NCBI GenBank assembly: GCA_022567155.1
Contig: JADFHN010000003.1
Location: 1-64,000, forward strand
DNA from: Bacteroidota bacterium
GTDB taxonomy: Bacteria; Bacteroidota; Bacteroidia; Cytophagales; Cyclobacteriaceae
DNA: 64,000 bases
Reading direction: 5' to 3'
In this document: positions 46,598 to 55,679 of the stretch, one piece after another
Numbering within the stretch: position 1 is the first letter of the stretch
How the letters are laid out: each line of letters begins with the position of its first letter
Notes under the pieces: model-generated
The model's input: the letters and a program-made list of their open reading frames with translations, nothing else
Databases searched by the model: none
What the model was told of the DNA's origin: nothing
Made by a program: the position numbers and the translations under genes

Positions 46598-49500
46598 TTA
46601 TCTGTTCTCATCCTGAACTGTATCAGGTAAAATAGTATCCGCATCTTCAATCCTATAGGAAGTGTCGATCTCATCTAAATGATCCAGTTTGATCTTAGCC
46701 AGGTTAGCGATCAGTCCCGATTCGGTATTGGCTATAATTGAATTCAGGGTAGCCCTGGTCTGCAGGTATTCTTCCATGGCCATATAATTATTGGCAATAA
46801 GAAGGAAAGCCATGCCTAACCAATACTCATAAATGCTAAAGTTTTCAGTCATTGTAAACAGCACCTCGTTGGATTCTTTGAATTTTCGTTGCTGATGAAA
46901 CACCTCCCCTATCAGGTATTGTGCTTCTGCAGCGCTTATTTCTTTGGCATTGTCAATGGTGGATTCAAATCGTTCAATAGCTCCCTGGTAATTCCCTTTG
47001 GCATATTCTACCTTTCCCTGGTAAAGCGTAGCAGCATTTTTAATACCGGCATTAGGAGGTCCTTCTTCGAGTACTTTATTTGCATACACCGCCGTGGAGT
47101 CATACAATGATACCTGATAAAACGATTTCATCAGTCCCGTCCACGCGTTAAAAAGCTGACGTTTGGTAAATGCATTTGATTCAAGTCGCCTGTAATAACT
47201 TATAGCTTTGGGGTAGTTTCGTGCCTCATATTCAAGATCAGCAATACGCTGAATTACCCGTATAATCCGGGTGATTTGATTTTCGGTTAATAGTTCATAA
47301 TACAGCGGCAGCGCATTAAAGGCCTCCCTTTTTCGGTAATACGATTCGGCAATATAATATTTAGCATCGTGCACCCGGTGGTCTTCAGGATATGTCTGCA
47401 TAAAGGCTGTAAAAGCAGTAATTGCCTTGTCGTACTCCAGGCTGTTATAATAGGTTCTGGCCGATTCAAATTCCACTACTTCAAGTCCTTCTGTATCCGG
47501 ATTAGCCAATTTGTAGGCAGCAAGGAATTGTTCGAATTCATGTGATTTTTTTTGTTCTGCCAGAACTTCCTGAAGGCCAAGAAGTATATTATTTGTCTCA
47601 TTATGGCCAGGGAATTGTTTCAGAAAGTTTTTATAATCTTCTTCAGTACGGCGGTAGTTTTTCAAATTGAAATGTGCAATAGCTCTTCGCTGCATGGCGT
47701 ACGGCACAAACGGGCTGGCGGGCTTTTTTGTGATCAGGTCAGAAAAGCCACCCACAGCGGCCTGATAATTGCCTCTTTCAAAGTCCAGCGAGGCCTTTTC
47801 AAAGAGGGCGTCATCTACATAGGGTGACTCGGGATACACATTGATTACCCGGTTTAAACTTTCTTTGGCGCTTAGTACCTCACCATTAATTCGTTGCAGA
47901 ACACCTATTTGCAAAAAGGCATAGGCTTTTTCTTTCACACCCCTGCTGATGGCGTCATTATAGTGTGCCATGGCCGTGGAATAATCTCTGGTTGCATAGT
48001 AGCAATCAGCCAGCCTGAGCAGGGCGTCCTGGTAGGTGCTGTTTCTTTTACTGCCGGCAAAATTATCAACAAACGACCTGAAACGCGGTAACGCTTTGTT
48101 GTAATCACGGGTGTTGAAATAGCAGTATCCCAGCCCGTACTGGGTTTTTAGTTTGAGTTCGGTATCGCCACTTCCTGCAACGATCAGATACTCAGGGATT
48201 GCTTCTTCATATTTTCGGCCTACTGAAAATGATTCACCTTTCCAAAAATGCGATTGATTAACAAAATCTCTATTTATAGGATATTTCAGCGATTTGTCAT
48301 ACAGTTCCACCGCATCCCTGTATTTTCTTTGATTAAATAGTTGATTGGCTTTCATGAATGTGGCCTTTTGATAAGCCCCTTTTGTTTCAAACGACATAGA
48401 AGGAAGTGACTCCATATGCCGGATTGCCAGATCCGGATTATTGCTGTTTACATACGCTATCGATAATAGATCATTGGCATCATTCAATTGCGGGCTATCC
48501 GGAAAATCCGAAATAAATTTTATAAGTTGTCTGACCGCTTCGGATGATCTTCCCAAATCCACACTCACTTTGGCATATTCAAAAGCTGCTTTTTCAGCAA
48601 TTTCAAGATCAATGGTCTGATCTGATGCGATTTTGAAAGCAGCAGAAGCAAATTCCAGGTTATCCTGCCTTAGATACAACCATCCCAGGTAAAATGATGC
48701 CGCAACACCATAAGAATCTTTTCTGGCAGCGATCAATTTCAAGTTGCGGATAGCATCCAGGTCGTTATTTAGGTTAAAGTCGGTTACGGCCATTCTGAAT
48801 ACGACATCTGCAGGAGGTGTTCCTTTGAACCGTTTTCGATACGTCTGATAGTATTCGGAAGCCCTGGCGAAATTATTCTGCTGATAAAATCCTTCGCCGG
48901 TAAGCAGGTAGATGTCACGGATATTAGTCAGTTTTGCCCCCGTACTCAATGCATTTACACCATAGTCAGCAAGATCACTATATCTTTTTTGCCGGTAGTA
49001 GATGTTAGCCACCATGTAGGGAACAATTGATTTATAGGCATCACTATTAGCAGCAATTTCCAGGTCATTTAATGCAAGCTCATATTCTTCATTCTGATAT
49101 TCAATATAAGCTGAATAGTATGCAGAAGGATATGTATAACTATTGTTCTGATGTTTCAGTATATTGAAATGCGTGAGGGCATCAGAAAATTTACGTAAAC
49201 TGAAATATGCGTATGCCAGCTTAAAACGGGTTTCATGCTGTTGTTCAGGGGTGAGCTGCTGAAAATTAACCATTGAGAGATACCGGACGGCATCTTTATA
49301 ATTTTTATCCTGGTAGAAAAAGCTACCCAGATCATAATATGCCGTAAGTGTTTTCGGATGCGCAGGATAATTTCGAATAAAATCAACAAAAAGCTGCTCT
49401 GCATCGAGGTTGTACAAGTTCAGAGCACTGTATGCGATATAGTATTCTGCCACAGGCTTTCTGAAATCGTACGGCGCCAGTAGCAAAAAATTCCGAAAAG

Positions 49501-49657
49501 AGGCCCTGGCATCAGAAAAGTTGGCTTTTTCAATCATTTCCAGGCCTGTGCGAAAATAAAATTCGGGAGAATACAACGCTTTGCTACCCTGCGAAAATGA
49601 CCACAGGGGAATCAGCGCCATAATAATTACCATTATTTTTTCCCGTAAATGTTTCAT
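46598..49657 (-). CDS. Large secreted TPR-repeat protein
   Basis: About 1019 residues from ATG 49657, chosen because MKHLREKIMVIIMALIPLWS then reads as a signal peptide (cleavage near FSQGS); the longest frame adds 30 unlikely residues. Nearly the whole mature length is tetratricopeptide repeats of the Sel1/TolA-YbgF type, for example YYDLGSFFYQDKNYKDAVRY and YYIAESYYRKREAFNALPLY. It probably binds envelope partners. The outer-membrane barrel gene follows immediately, suggesting a TPR-barrel pair, in keeping with other assembly or export systems of Bacteroidota. Confidence 0.85.
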   Translation of the reverse strand: MKHLREKIMVIIMALIPLWSFSQGSKALYSPEFYFRTGLEMIEKANFSDARASFRNFLLLAPYDFRKPVAEYYIAYSALNLYNLDAEQLFVDFIRNYPAHPKTLTAYYDLGSFFYQDKNYKDAVRYLSMVNFQQLTPEQQHETRFKLAYAYFSLRKFSDALTHFNILKHQNNSYTYPSAYYSAYIEYQNEEYELALNDLEIAANSDAYKSIVPYMVANIYYRQKRYSDLADYGVNALSTGAKLTNIRDIYLLTGEGFYQQNNFARASEYYQTYRKRFKGTPPADVVFRMAVTDFNLNNDLDAIRNLKLIAARKDSYGVAASFYLGWLYLRQDNLEFASAAFKIASDQTIDLEIAEKAAFEYAKVSVDLGRSSEAVRQLIKFISDFPDSPQLNDANDLLSIAYVNSNNPDLAIRHMESLPSMSFETKGAYQKATFMKANQLFNQRKYRDAVELYDKSLKYPINRDFVNQSHFWKGESFSVGRKYEEAIPEYLIVAGSGDTELKLKTQYGLGYCYFNTRDYNKALPRFRSFVDNFAGSKRNSTYQDALLRLADCYYATRDYSTAMAHYNDAISRGVKEKAYAFLQIGVLQRINGEVLSAKESLNRVINVYPESPYVDDALFEKASLDFERGNYQAAVGGFSDLITKKPASPFVPYAMQRRAIAHFNLKNYRRTEEDYKNFLKQFPGHNETNNILLGLQEVLAEQKKSHEFEQFLAAYKLANPDTEGLEVVEFESARTYYNSLEYDKAITAFTAFMQTYPEDHRVHDAKYYIAESYYRKREAFNALPLYYELLTENQITRIIRVIQRIADLEYEARNYPKAISYYRRLESNAFTKRQLFNAWTGLMKSFYQVSLYDSTAVYANKVLEEGPPNAGIKNAATLYQGKVEYAKGNYQGAIERFESTIDNAKEISAAEAQYLIGEVFHQQRKFKESNEVLFTMTENFSIYEYWLGMAFLLIANNYMAMEEYLQTRATLNSIIANTESGLIANLAKIKLDHLDEIDTSYRIEDADTILPDTVQDENR

Positions 49658-49760
49658 TGCATATCTTGTAACAATGTAACCGATGCTTTGCTGAATTATT
49701 GCCATTAAGTTTGATGCTTTATACGGATAGTCGTTTTGAAAGGCCATCAGCTTTCGTGAA

Positions 49761-50783
49761 TTAATGCAATATTTTAAAAGTCAGGTCCCGTAATACCTGG
49801 CCGTCGGATATGGCCGGCCTGTCAACACCCTTCATCAGTAAGTCGGCTGTTTCAATGTGCCCGATATTCTCCAGCACTTTTGCAAGTGAATAATTACCAG
49901 CTCCTGTTTTATATTCTCTTAAAAAATACGGATTTACACCCATCGCAGCTACCAGTCCTTTATCTGATTTATCCTTTGAAGTGTGGAGAATAAGAAGCCG
50001 GGTGAAAAGGTTAAATATCAGGGCCACAACGGGTATCACCGGATTGCTTCTGGTGTTAGCGTCAAAATAATTTACAATGCGGTTTGCTTTCATTACATCT
50101 TTAATCATTATGGCTTTTGTAAGCTCAAATACATTATAATCTCTGTTTATCCCTACATATTTCTGAATCACCTTTGCATCCACTGCATTGTCGTCTTTCA
50201 GATTGACGCGTATTTTTTTTAATTCGCCTGCAATGCGATCAAGATTTGTACCATTATAATCAGCCATCAGTTTGGCAGCATCAGGTGTGGTTTCCAGTCC
50301 AAGGCTTTGTGCGTAATTCTCAACCCACGCAGGTACCTGATTGTCATATATCTTTTTTGTATCAACAAACACTGTATGTTTCCTGAGTTTGGCACCAAAG
50401 CTCGTGCGGCCATCTGTTTTTTTATACTTATTACAAAATACCAGTATGGTTGAAGGTAGCGGATTCAGAATATATTGCAACAGCATTTTCCGGCTTTTTT
50501 CTGTATTAAAATCTGTTATTTCCTGCGATTCTTTAACGATGACAACCTGCCTGTCAGACATCATCGGAAACCTTCTGGCATTAAGCAGCACCTGGTTCAT
50601 GGCTACTTCTTTTCCGTATAAAATGACCTGGTTGAATCCTTTTTGAGACTCTCCGAGGGCGTTGGCTTCAATAAATCCGGCTATTTCATTAATGTAGAAG
50701 GGCTCTTCTCCCTGGAGAAAATATACAGGAGCATATTCTCCACTTTTCAACACGCGCAATACTTCTTCAGGAGATACAGCCAT
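49761..50783 (-). CDS. holA: DNA polymerase III, delta subunit
   Basis: A 340-residue delta subunit of the clamp loader. N-terminal AAA-like domain: APVYFLQGEEPFYINEIAGF (about 17-36) replaces a P-loop, as in all HolA. Then ARRFPMMSDRQVVIVKES and the C-terminal collar domain with KVLENIGHIETADLLMKGVD. It opens the beta clamp to load it on DNA. The TPR gene follows 13-100 bases downstream, depending on its start. Confidence 0.93.
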   Translation of the reverse strand: MAVSPEEVLRVLKSGEYAPVYFLQGEEPFYINEIAGFIEANALGESQKGFNQVILYGKEVAMNQVLLNARRFPMMSDRQVVIVKESQEITDFNTEKSRKMLLQYILNPLPSTILVFCNKYKKTDGRTSFGAKLRKHTVFVDTKKIYDNQVPAWVENYAQSLGLETTPDAAKLMADYNGTNLDRIAGELKKIRVNLKDDNAVDAKVIQKYVGINRDYNVFELTKAIMIKDVMKANRIVNYFDANTRSNPVIPVVALIFNLFTRLLILHTSKDKSDKGLVAAMGVNPYFLREYKTGAGNYSLAKVLENIGHIETADLLMKGVDRPAISDGQVLRDLTFKILH

Positions 50784-50860
50784 GTGGTTTTTGGCAAATT
50801 AACAGATTGCTGAACAAAATTTCCAATACTATTTAAAAATAAATCTTTCAGTTACAGAAT

Positions 50861-51405
50861 TCAGGATTTGTGTACAATGATTTTAAGCAATGAATCGGTA
50901 ATGTTCAGAAAAGTATTTTCAGAAACAACCCCTGCCAGTTTATCGTTTTTTCGACAGGCAGGCATCCGATCCTGCTTTTCTTCAACACATTCAGCGCCTC
51001 ATAAATGGTAGCTTCCGGCTGAATGCAAATAGGATCTGTGATCATGATATCACCTCCACTCTTATTTTTTCCCGAATCCATTTTGCGAAAATTTGTGGAG
51101 CAACATTCTGCTTGTCGCCAGACCTGTGAGTTTCCCTTTTTCATCTTCCACCGGAATGTACCGTAACTTTTGCCAGTCCATGATCTCTGCTACAAATTCA
51201 AGAATATCATTTTTGTGCACCGTAAATACATCGGTAGTCATAACTCCTCGACCGATATGGATGCCGGATGCCATTCAAGAATATCATCAAATGAGTCCCG
51301 TTCCCATTGGTGTACCGGCTTATAATGATTGTCAATCAGGCATATTTCTTGCGCAGCACCAATATGAAGGGCGCCATTTTCAGGAAACCAACCTTCATTT
51401 AGCAT
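50861..51405 (-). pseudogene. GCS2-CBS protein gutted by deletion and frameshifts
   Basis: Pieces in three frames make one colinear relic. ATG 51405 opens MLNEGWFPENGALHIGAAQE and ICLIDNHYKP, the start of a carboxylate-amine ligase (GCS2)-type protein. It jumps at once to VHQWERDSFDDILEWHPASI, the linker before a CBS pair. After a frameshift at about 51240, MTTDVFTVHKNDILEFVAEI and RYIPVEDEKGKLTGLATSR form CBS 1; after more shifts, DIMITDPICIQPEATIYEAL and KNDKLAGVVSENTFLNI form CBS 2, ending at TGA 50861. The catalytic domain of over 350 residues is gone. No gene product is expected. Confidence 0.75.
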
Positions 51406-51646
51406 AATTTCAAGGGTTTTTACATCTCACGATAAGTGCGAAGTGAAGATATTACGTTCTTTTTGGTTTGATATAAGTCTTATGTTGAGATCACCAATAC
51501 AATATGGTTGCTAAATTTTGTATGAATAATAGTTAAAGATGCGTATTATTAAAAATGGAATTGAAAAATTGATTGACAAAGTTTCAGTGTCTATGATGTA
51601 TTTTATATACTTGAGGAGTAAATTTGGTGATTATTATATACACAAT

Positions 51647-52525
51647 ATGAAAAAAATCATGTTAGGATGTGCTTTTTTCCTTTTTGGATGCAACCATTGG
51701 GTTCAGGCACAGGAAAATACCGAAATTTTTATTTTTGATATTAAGATATGGTACGATCAGTTCAGCGTGAGTAATCCGCGAAATGTATCAAATCATCCGG
51801 GATATTATGATGATCAGCCTTATTTTTTACCCGAAGGCGATTCGTTCCTGTATTCTTCATCTGACGACTCTGGCAAAACGGATGTGTATGTATATGACAT
51901 GAGAAGTCAAACCAGCAGAAGGCTCACATACACACCGGAAGTAAGCGAGTACTCTCCTGCCATTACTCCGGATAAAAAAGGATTCAGTTGTATCATTCAG
52001 GAGGAAAACGGCACACAGAAATTATGGAAATATTTTATTAATGCACCGGTCGCTTCGCTGGTTACGGATATTGAAAGTGTGGGATACCATGCCTGGTATG
52101 ATCCGGATAATCTGGCATTGTTCATAGTGGGTGATGACAATACATTGCATCTTGTAAATCTGAAAACCGGTGAAGACAAGACCATTGCCTCCCGGATTGG
52201 CAGGGGATTATACAGAATACCGGGAAAAAACCAGATCAGTTTTGTAAATATGGAAGACCGTAAAGATTGGAAAATCATGTCGGTGGATATAGATACCCAT
52301 GTGGTTAGTGAAATCATTGAAACATTACGTGACTCACAGGACTACACATGGACCTCTGACGGTATCCTGATGATGGGTGACGGCAAAAAACTTTATAAAT
52401 ATGATCCTGCCAATGACAAGACCTGGGTTGAACTGGTTGATTTGAGCGCATTCGGTATCAATAAATTTACAAGGATCGCTTTGAACCCCCAGGTATCCAA
52501 ACTGGCGGTAGTCACTGAGGAATAG
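51647..52525 (+). CDS. Secreted PD40 beta-propeller protein
   Basis: About 292 residues from ATG 51647 (MKKIMLGCAFFLFGCNHWVQ), which gives a signal peptide, possibly a lipoprotein with Cys at about 14; the longer frame starting at 51539 does not. Repeats of the WD40-like PD40 type follow: PYFLPEGDSFLYSSSDDSGK, SPAITPDKKGFSCIIQEENG and YTWTSDGILMMGD. These are TolB-like blades and bind partners or ligands in the periplasm. It is monocistronic, with a hairpin 9 bases after the stop. Confidence 0.78.
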   Translation: MKKIMLGCAFFLFGCNHWVQAQENTEIFIFDIKIWYDQFSVSNPRNVSNHPGYYDDQPYFLPEGDSFLYSSSDDSGKTDVYVYDMRSQTSRRLTYTPEVSEYSPAITPDKKGFSCIIQEENGTQKLWKYFINAPVASLVTDIESVGYHAWYDPDNLALFIVGDDNTLHLVNLKTGEDKTIASRIGRGLYRIPGKNQISFVNMEDRKDWKIMSVDIDTHVVSEIIETLRDSQDYTWTSDGILMMGDGKKLYKYDPANDKTWVELVDLSAFGINKFTRIALNPQVSKLAVVTEE

Positions 52526-52533
52526 ATTCTTCC

Positions 52534-52553
52534 CGAACCTGCAATCAGGTTCG
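52534..52553 (+). terminator. Hairpin after the PD40 gene
   Basis: CGAACCTG (52534-52541) and CAGGTTCG (52546-52553) form a perfect 8-bp stem with a 4-base loop, nine bases after the stop. Only a weak T-run follows (TGTTTTATAAAAAAA region), so it may stabilise the 3' end rather than terminate by itself. Confidence 0.55.
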
Positions 52554-52681
52554 TCTGCATGTTTTATAAAAAAACGTTAACTTTATAACAGGCAATGTTA
52601 GTTGGCAGTATATGGCATAATGCATTTGCTCATATATAATTAGTAATAAACTATACTGATCGTTACAGAATAAGTTTCCCT

Positions 52682-53956
52682 ATGAACCTGCGAGAAAAAG
52701 GATGGTTTCAGAAGTATCTTCTATTCAGAAATAAGATAAATATCAGTAAAGACAGCGAGATACCTGCATTGACAGAATCAAACAAAGATTTTTCACTTTA
52801 TCGAAGTATTCAGCCGACCGGGCTTATGTATGGCCATCCGGTGCTGCCTTCCTATATCAAAGACGATAAACTAAAAAAACTGGCTGTAGATGAACGCATG
52901 AAGATAGTGTTTATCGAAAGTCTTCTTCAATTTGCAGATTATGGGATGACGGATATTCAAAAATCGGATTATCCGGATTTCAGTCGTGAATTTGCCTCCA
53001 GTCTTACGGACTATTACCTGGCATTATATCCCGAACTCGAAGGAAAGGCGACTACTTTCTGGGGAAGAAAAAAAGAAAAAGAAATAATAGCCGAGGAAAT
53101 TCTTGATAAAAGGCTATATATAAAAGGATCGATGCTGGAGAATTTATGGGTCAGCTTTTTCCATAACAGCCTGTTGTTTCTTGATGTATTTTATTTCAGG
53201 AAGTGGATGGAGGACAAAGAAAAAATAGCCACTATTGATCAGTTACGGAAAGAAAAGGAAGCATTACGTTTTATGCTACTCCAGGTTATAGCCGCCGCTT
53301 CATATGCCGACAACGAGATCGAACGCCGTGAAAGAAAGCTCTTTAACTTGTTTCTCAAATCAGCTGATCTGGACAGTAAAACCATCAAAAAAGCAAAGAA
53401 GCTTATTGATGAACGATTGACGGTAGATGATATAACATTGCCGGAATTGGATTCCTGGATAATAAAAAAATATATTCTTGAACTGGCCATCCTTACTGTA
53501 TGGGCAGATCAGGAGGTTGCAGACGATGAAAAAGAATTCATTCAACAACTCAGCAAGAGACTTGGCTTTTCGCAGGAAGAGATGGATGCAAGCATGGTTG
53601 CTATTGAAAGTTTTGTACTTACAAACTGGAATGACATCCAGTTTTTCTTAAAAAACAAAGACTATAAAATTGTTGGAACACTGCTGGTAAAACGAATATC
53701 AAAGATTGCCGGGATTAACAAGGACAGAATTGTCACCGAAATACGTGAAAGCAAAGAATTAATGGATTTAATGACGGCTTCCGTGTCTCGGGAACTTACC
53801 GTAGAAGAAAAAGAAAAAGTAAGGGTACAGCTTATTGATATTCTTAAATTGCTTCCGACTTTTATGATCATTGCGCTTCCGGGCACATTTTTAACGCTTC
53901 CTATTTTGTTCAGCGTGCTTCCTAAAAGCGTTTTACCAAGCGCCTTTCAGGAATAA
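52682..53956 (+). CDS. LETM1-related biofilm-associated protein
   Basis: A 424-residue protein. The middle (about 190-320) resembles a tellurite-resistance TerB helical fold with two acidic helix pairs (AAASYADNEIERRERKLFNL and LAILTVWADQEVADDEKEFI). The C-terminus (about 330-424) is LETM1-like: EKVRVQLIDILKLLPTFMII, then ALPGTFLTLPILFSVLPKSV and LPSAF, a membrane-associated segment. This domain order is that of the Bacteroidota family called LETM1-related biofilm-associated protein. The biochemical role is unknown; an ion-transport or membrane-stress link is suggested only by the domain names. Confidence 0.82.
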   Translation: MNLREKGWFQKYLLFRNKINISKDSEIPALTESNKDFSLYRSIQPTGLMYGHPVLPSYIKDDKLKKLAVDERMKIVFIESLLQFADYGMTDIQKSDYPDFSREFASSLTDYYLALYPELEGKATTFWGRKKEKEIIAEEILDKRLYIKGSMLENLWVSFFHNSLLFLDVFYFRKWMEDKEKIATIDQLRKEKEALRFMLLQVIAAASYADNEIERRERKLFNLFLKSADLDSKTIKKAKKLIDERLTVDDITLPELDSWIIKKYILELAILTVWADQEVADDEKEFIQQLSKRLGFSQEEMDASMVAIESFVLTNWNDIQFFLKNKDYKIVGTLLVKRISKIAGINKDRIVTEIRESKELMDLMTASVSRELTVEEKEKVRVQLIDILKLLPTFMIIALPGTFLTLPILFSVLPKSVLPSAFQE

Positions 53957-54047
53957 ATTTTTATCCGGATTGCTTTTGGTTTGATTATTGTAATTAAATT
54001 GCTTCATTAACCAGATATGATTAATTTTAATGATAAACAGCAATATC

Positions 54048-55460
54048 ATGATTAACAGTTACAAATTTGCTATTTGGATACTTATTGCCATGTTTTTTAT
54101 TGGATGTTCTTCCGGCAAAAAATCATATAAACATGGAAATTATTACGACTCCGTGTTGAAATCCGTAAACCGGCTAAGGAAAAATCCAAATCATAAGAAA
54201 TCCGGCCAGACCCTGAGAGAAGCCTACCCTTTTGCAGTTGAGTATTACGAAGACCGTGGAAATAAACTGATAGCCTCCAACGACCCGAATAAATGGCGGG
54301 GTGTAGTAGATGCTTATACCAGGATAAATACAATGTATGAAGAAATACGCCGTGCTCCGGGAGCTCTCCGGGTTATTCCAAATCCGGTTGATTATTATTC
54401 ACAATTGGAGAATGCAAAAAACAATGCTGCAAAGGAAAGTTATGCACATGGAGTAGAAGTGCTGGCTATCGGCACCCGCGAAAGCGCCAAAAAAGCCTAT
54501 CGGTATTTTAAAACTGCTAATGAGTTCGTGCGCGGATATAAAGACGTTGTGGACAAAATGGATGAAGCACTATGGTTAGCTACTCTGAAGGTAGTGGTGG
54601 AACCTATTCCTGTTGCTGCGCGCAATCTGGAAGTTAGTTCGGAGTTTTTCGAGAATAAGTTTAATGAATACGTGCACAGCGCTAACATCAATGAATTCGT
54701 GAGGTTTTTTACGGTAGATGAAGCGATGTCAGCCAATCTGGAACATCCGGATCACATCATCACATTAAGCTTTGATGAATTTCAGGTAGGTCAGATTTAT
54801 TTCAAGGAAAAGGAAGTTCTCGCCACTAAAGACAGTGTTGTAGTGGCTACCATTTATCGGAATACGGGTACCACCGGAACCGGAAACAATAATAACAACA
54901 ACCAAAATAATGATAATACCAATACAGGTGATCAGAAAATAACGGTTTGCCATAATCCTCCGGGAAATCCTGACAATAGAAAAACATTGCAGGTAAGTGT
55001 TGCGGCATTGCAAGCTCATCTTGACCACGGCGACCGCATTGGGCTATGCGATGGTAATTCCATCACCACAACGTCAGGTGCCAATGTGGTTTCCTATACA
55101 AATACACGCCCAGAGGGTGTTAGTAACCAGGTACAGGAAGAAAAAATTTATGCTACCGTTAAAGCCACTGTCTTTATATATACTAAAACCATAACCTCAA
55201 ACGGTGTGCTGGATTTCCGTATCATTGATGCGGTAAGCAATTCGGTAATTTCACAGGAAAAACTGCCGGGTGAGTTTATCTGGCAGACACAATGGGCTAC
55301 CTTCAATGGTGACGAGCGTGCATTGACCAAAGAGCAGCTTAAGCTTTCAAAACTCAAGGAAGCCCCACCTCCTTCACCACAAACTCTTTTTGTGGAATTT
55401 ACGAAACCCATATTTGATCAGATGACCCGTAAGGTTCGCGATTTCTATAGAAACTACTAA
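54048..55460 (+). CDS. Lipoprotein with an inserted Asn-rich linker and CHNPPGNP-type domain
   Basis: About 470 residues from ATG 54048 (the frame also offers 54030). Lipobox MFFIGC, Cys about 20. The first 265 and last 110 residues form one conserved envelope domain with helical repeats (YAFAVEYYEDRG-like, KESYAHGVEVLAIGTRESAK). Between them sits an insert at about 285-345: GTTGTGNNNNNNQNNDNTNT, then KITVCHNPPGNPDNRKTLQV and ALQAHLDHGDRIGLCDG, a small extracellular domain otherwise found in secreted proteins. The insert interrupts a beta-strand region (VVVATIYRN / EEKIYATVKATVFI). Function is unknown. Confidence 0.75.
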   Translation: MINSYKFAIWILIAMFFIGCSSGKKSYKHGNYYDSVLKSVNRLRKNPNHKKSGQTLREAYPFAVEYYEDRGNKLIASNDPNKWRGVVDAYTRINTMYEEIRRAPGALRVIPNPVDYYSQLENAKNNAAKESYAHGVEVLAIGTRESAKKAYRYFKTANEFVRGYKDVVDKMDEALWLATLKVVVEPIPVAARNLEVSSEFFENKFNEYVHSANINEFVRFFTVDEAMSANLEHPDHIITLSFDEFQVGQIYFKEKEVLATKDSVVVATIYRNTGTTGTGNNNNNNQNNDNTNTGDQKITVCHNPPGNPDNRKTLQVSVAALQAHLDHGDRIGLCDGNSITTTSGANVVSYTNTRPEGVSNQVQEEKIYATVKATVFIYTKTITSNGVLDFRIIDAVSNSVISQEKLPGEFIWQTQWATFNGDERALTKEQLKLSKLKEAPPPSPQTLFVEFTKPIFDQMTRKVRDFYRNY

Positions 55461-55515
55461 TTACGTACGCTTTTAACACCAACGAATAAATAAGGGTTAT
55501 TTTGTTGCTCATCAT

Positions 55516-55550
55516 TTCCATGTTATGATAAATTCCATGATAACATGGAA
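55516..55550. repeat. Perfect 11-bp inverted repeat
   Basis: TTCCATGTTAT (55516-55526) pairs exactly with ATAACATGGAA (55540-55550), with 13 bases between. It lies 55 bases after the lipoprotein stop and upstream of the CotH-like gene. It has no U-tract, so an operator or 3'-end stabiliser is as likely as a terminator. Confidence 0.6.
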
Positions 55551-55601
55551 TAGGTTGGCTATCGTCGTGGGGGAAAATGAATCCGGGTTGCAGGTGGTTG
55601 C

Positions 55602-55628
55602 TTTTATATTTATATTTATATTTATATT
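55602..55628. repeat. TTTATA hexanucleotide tandem repeat
   Basis: Four or more copies of the 6-base unit TTTATA end about 50 bases before the CotH-like start codon, in the usual promoter position. Slippage here could change promoter spacing. Confidence 0.7.
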
Positions 55629-55679
55629 GAAAACATAAACCGGAGAAATGGTTGTATTAGATATCTTCAACCCTGCAAT

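Noticed and set aside
46600-46674. Upstream start of the outer-membrane barrel gene
   Set aside because: The extra 26 residues overlap the TPR gene and destroy the signal peptide; ATG 46596 fits better.
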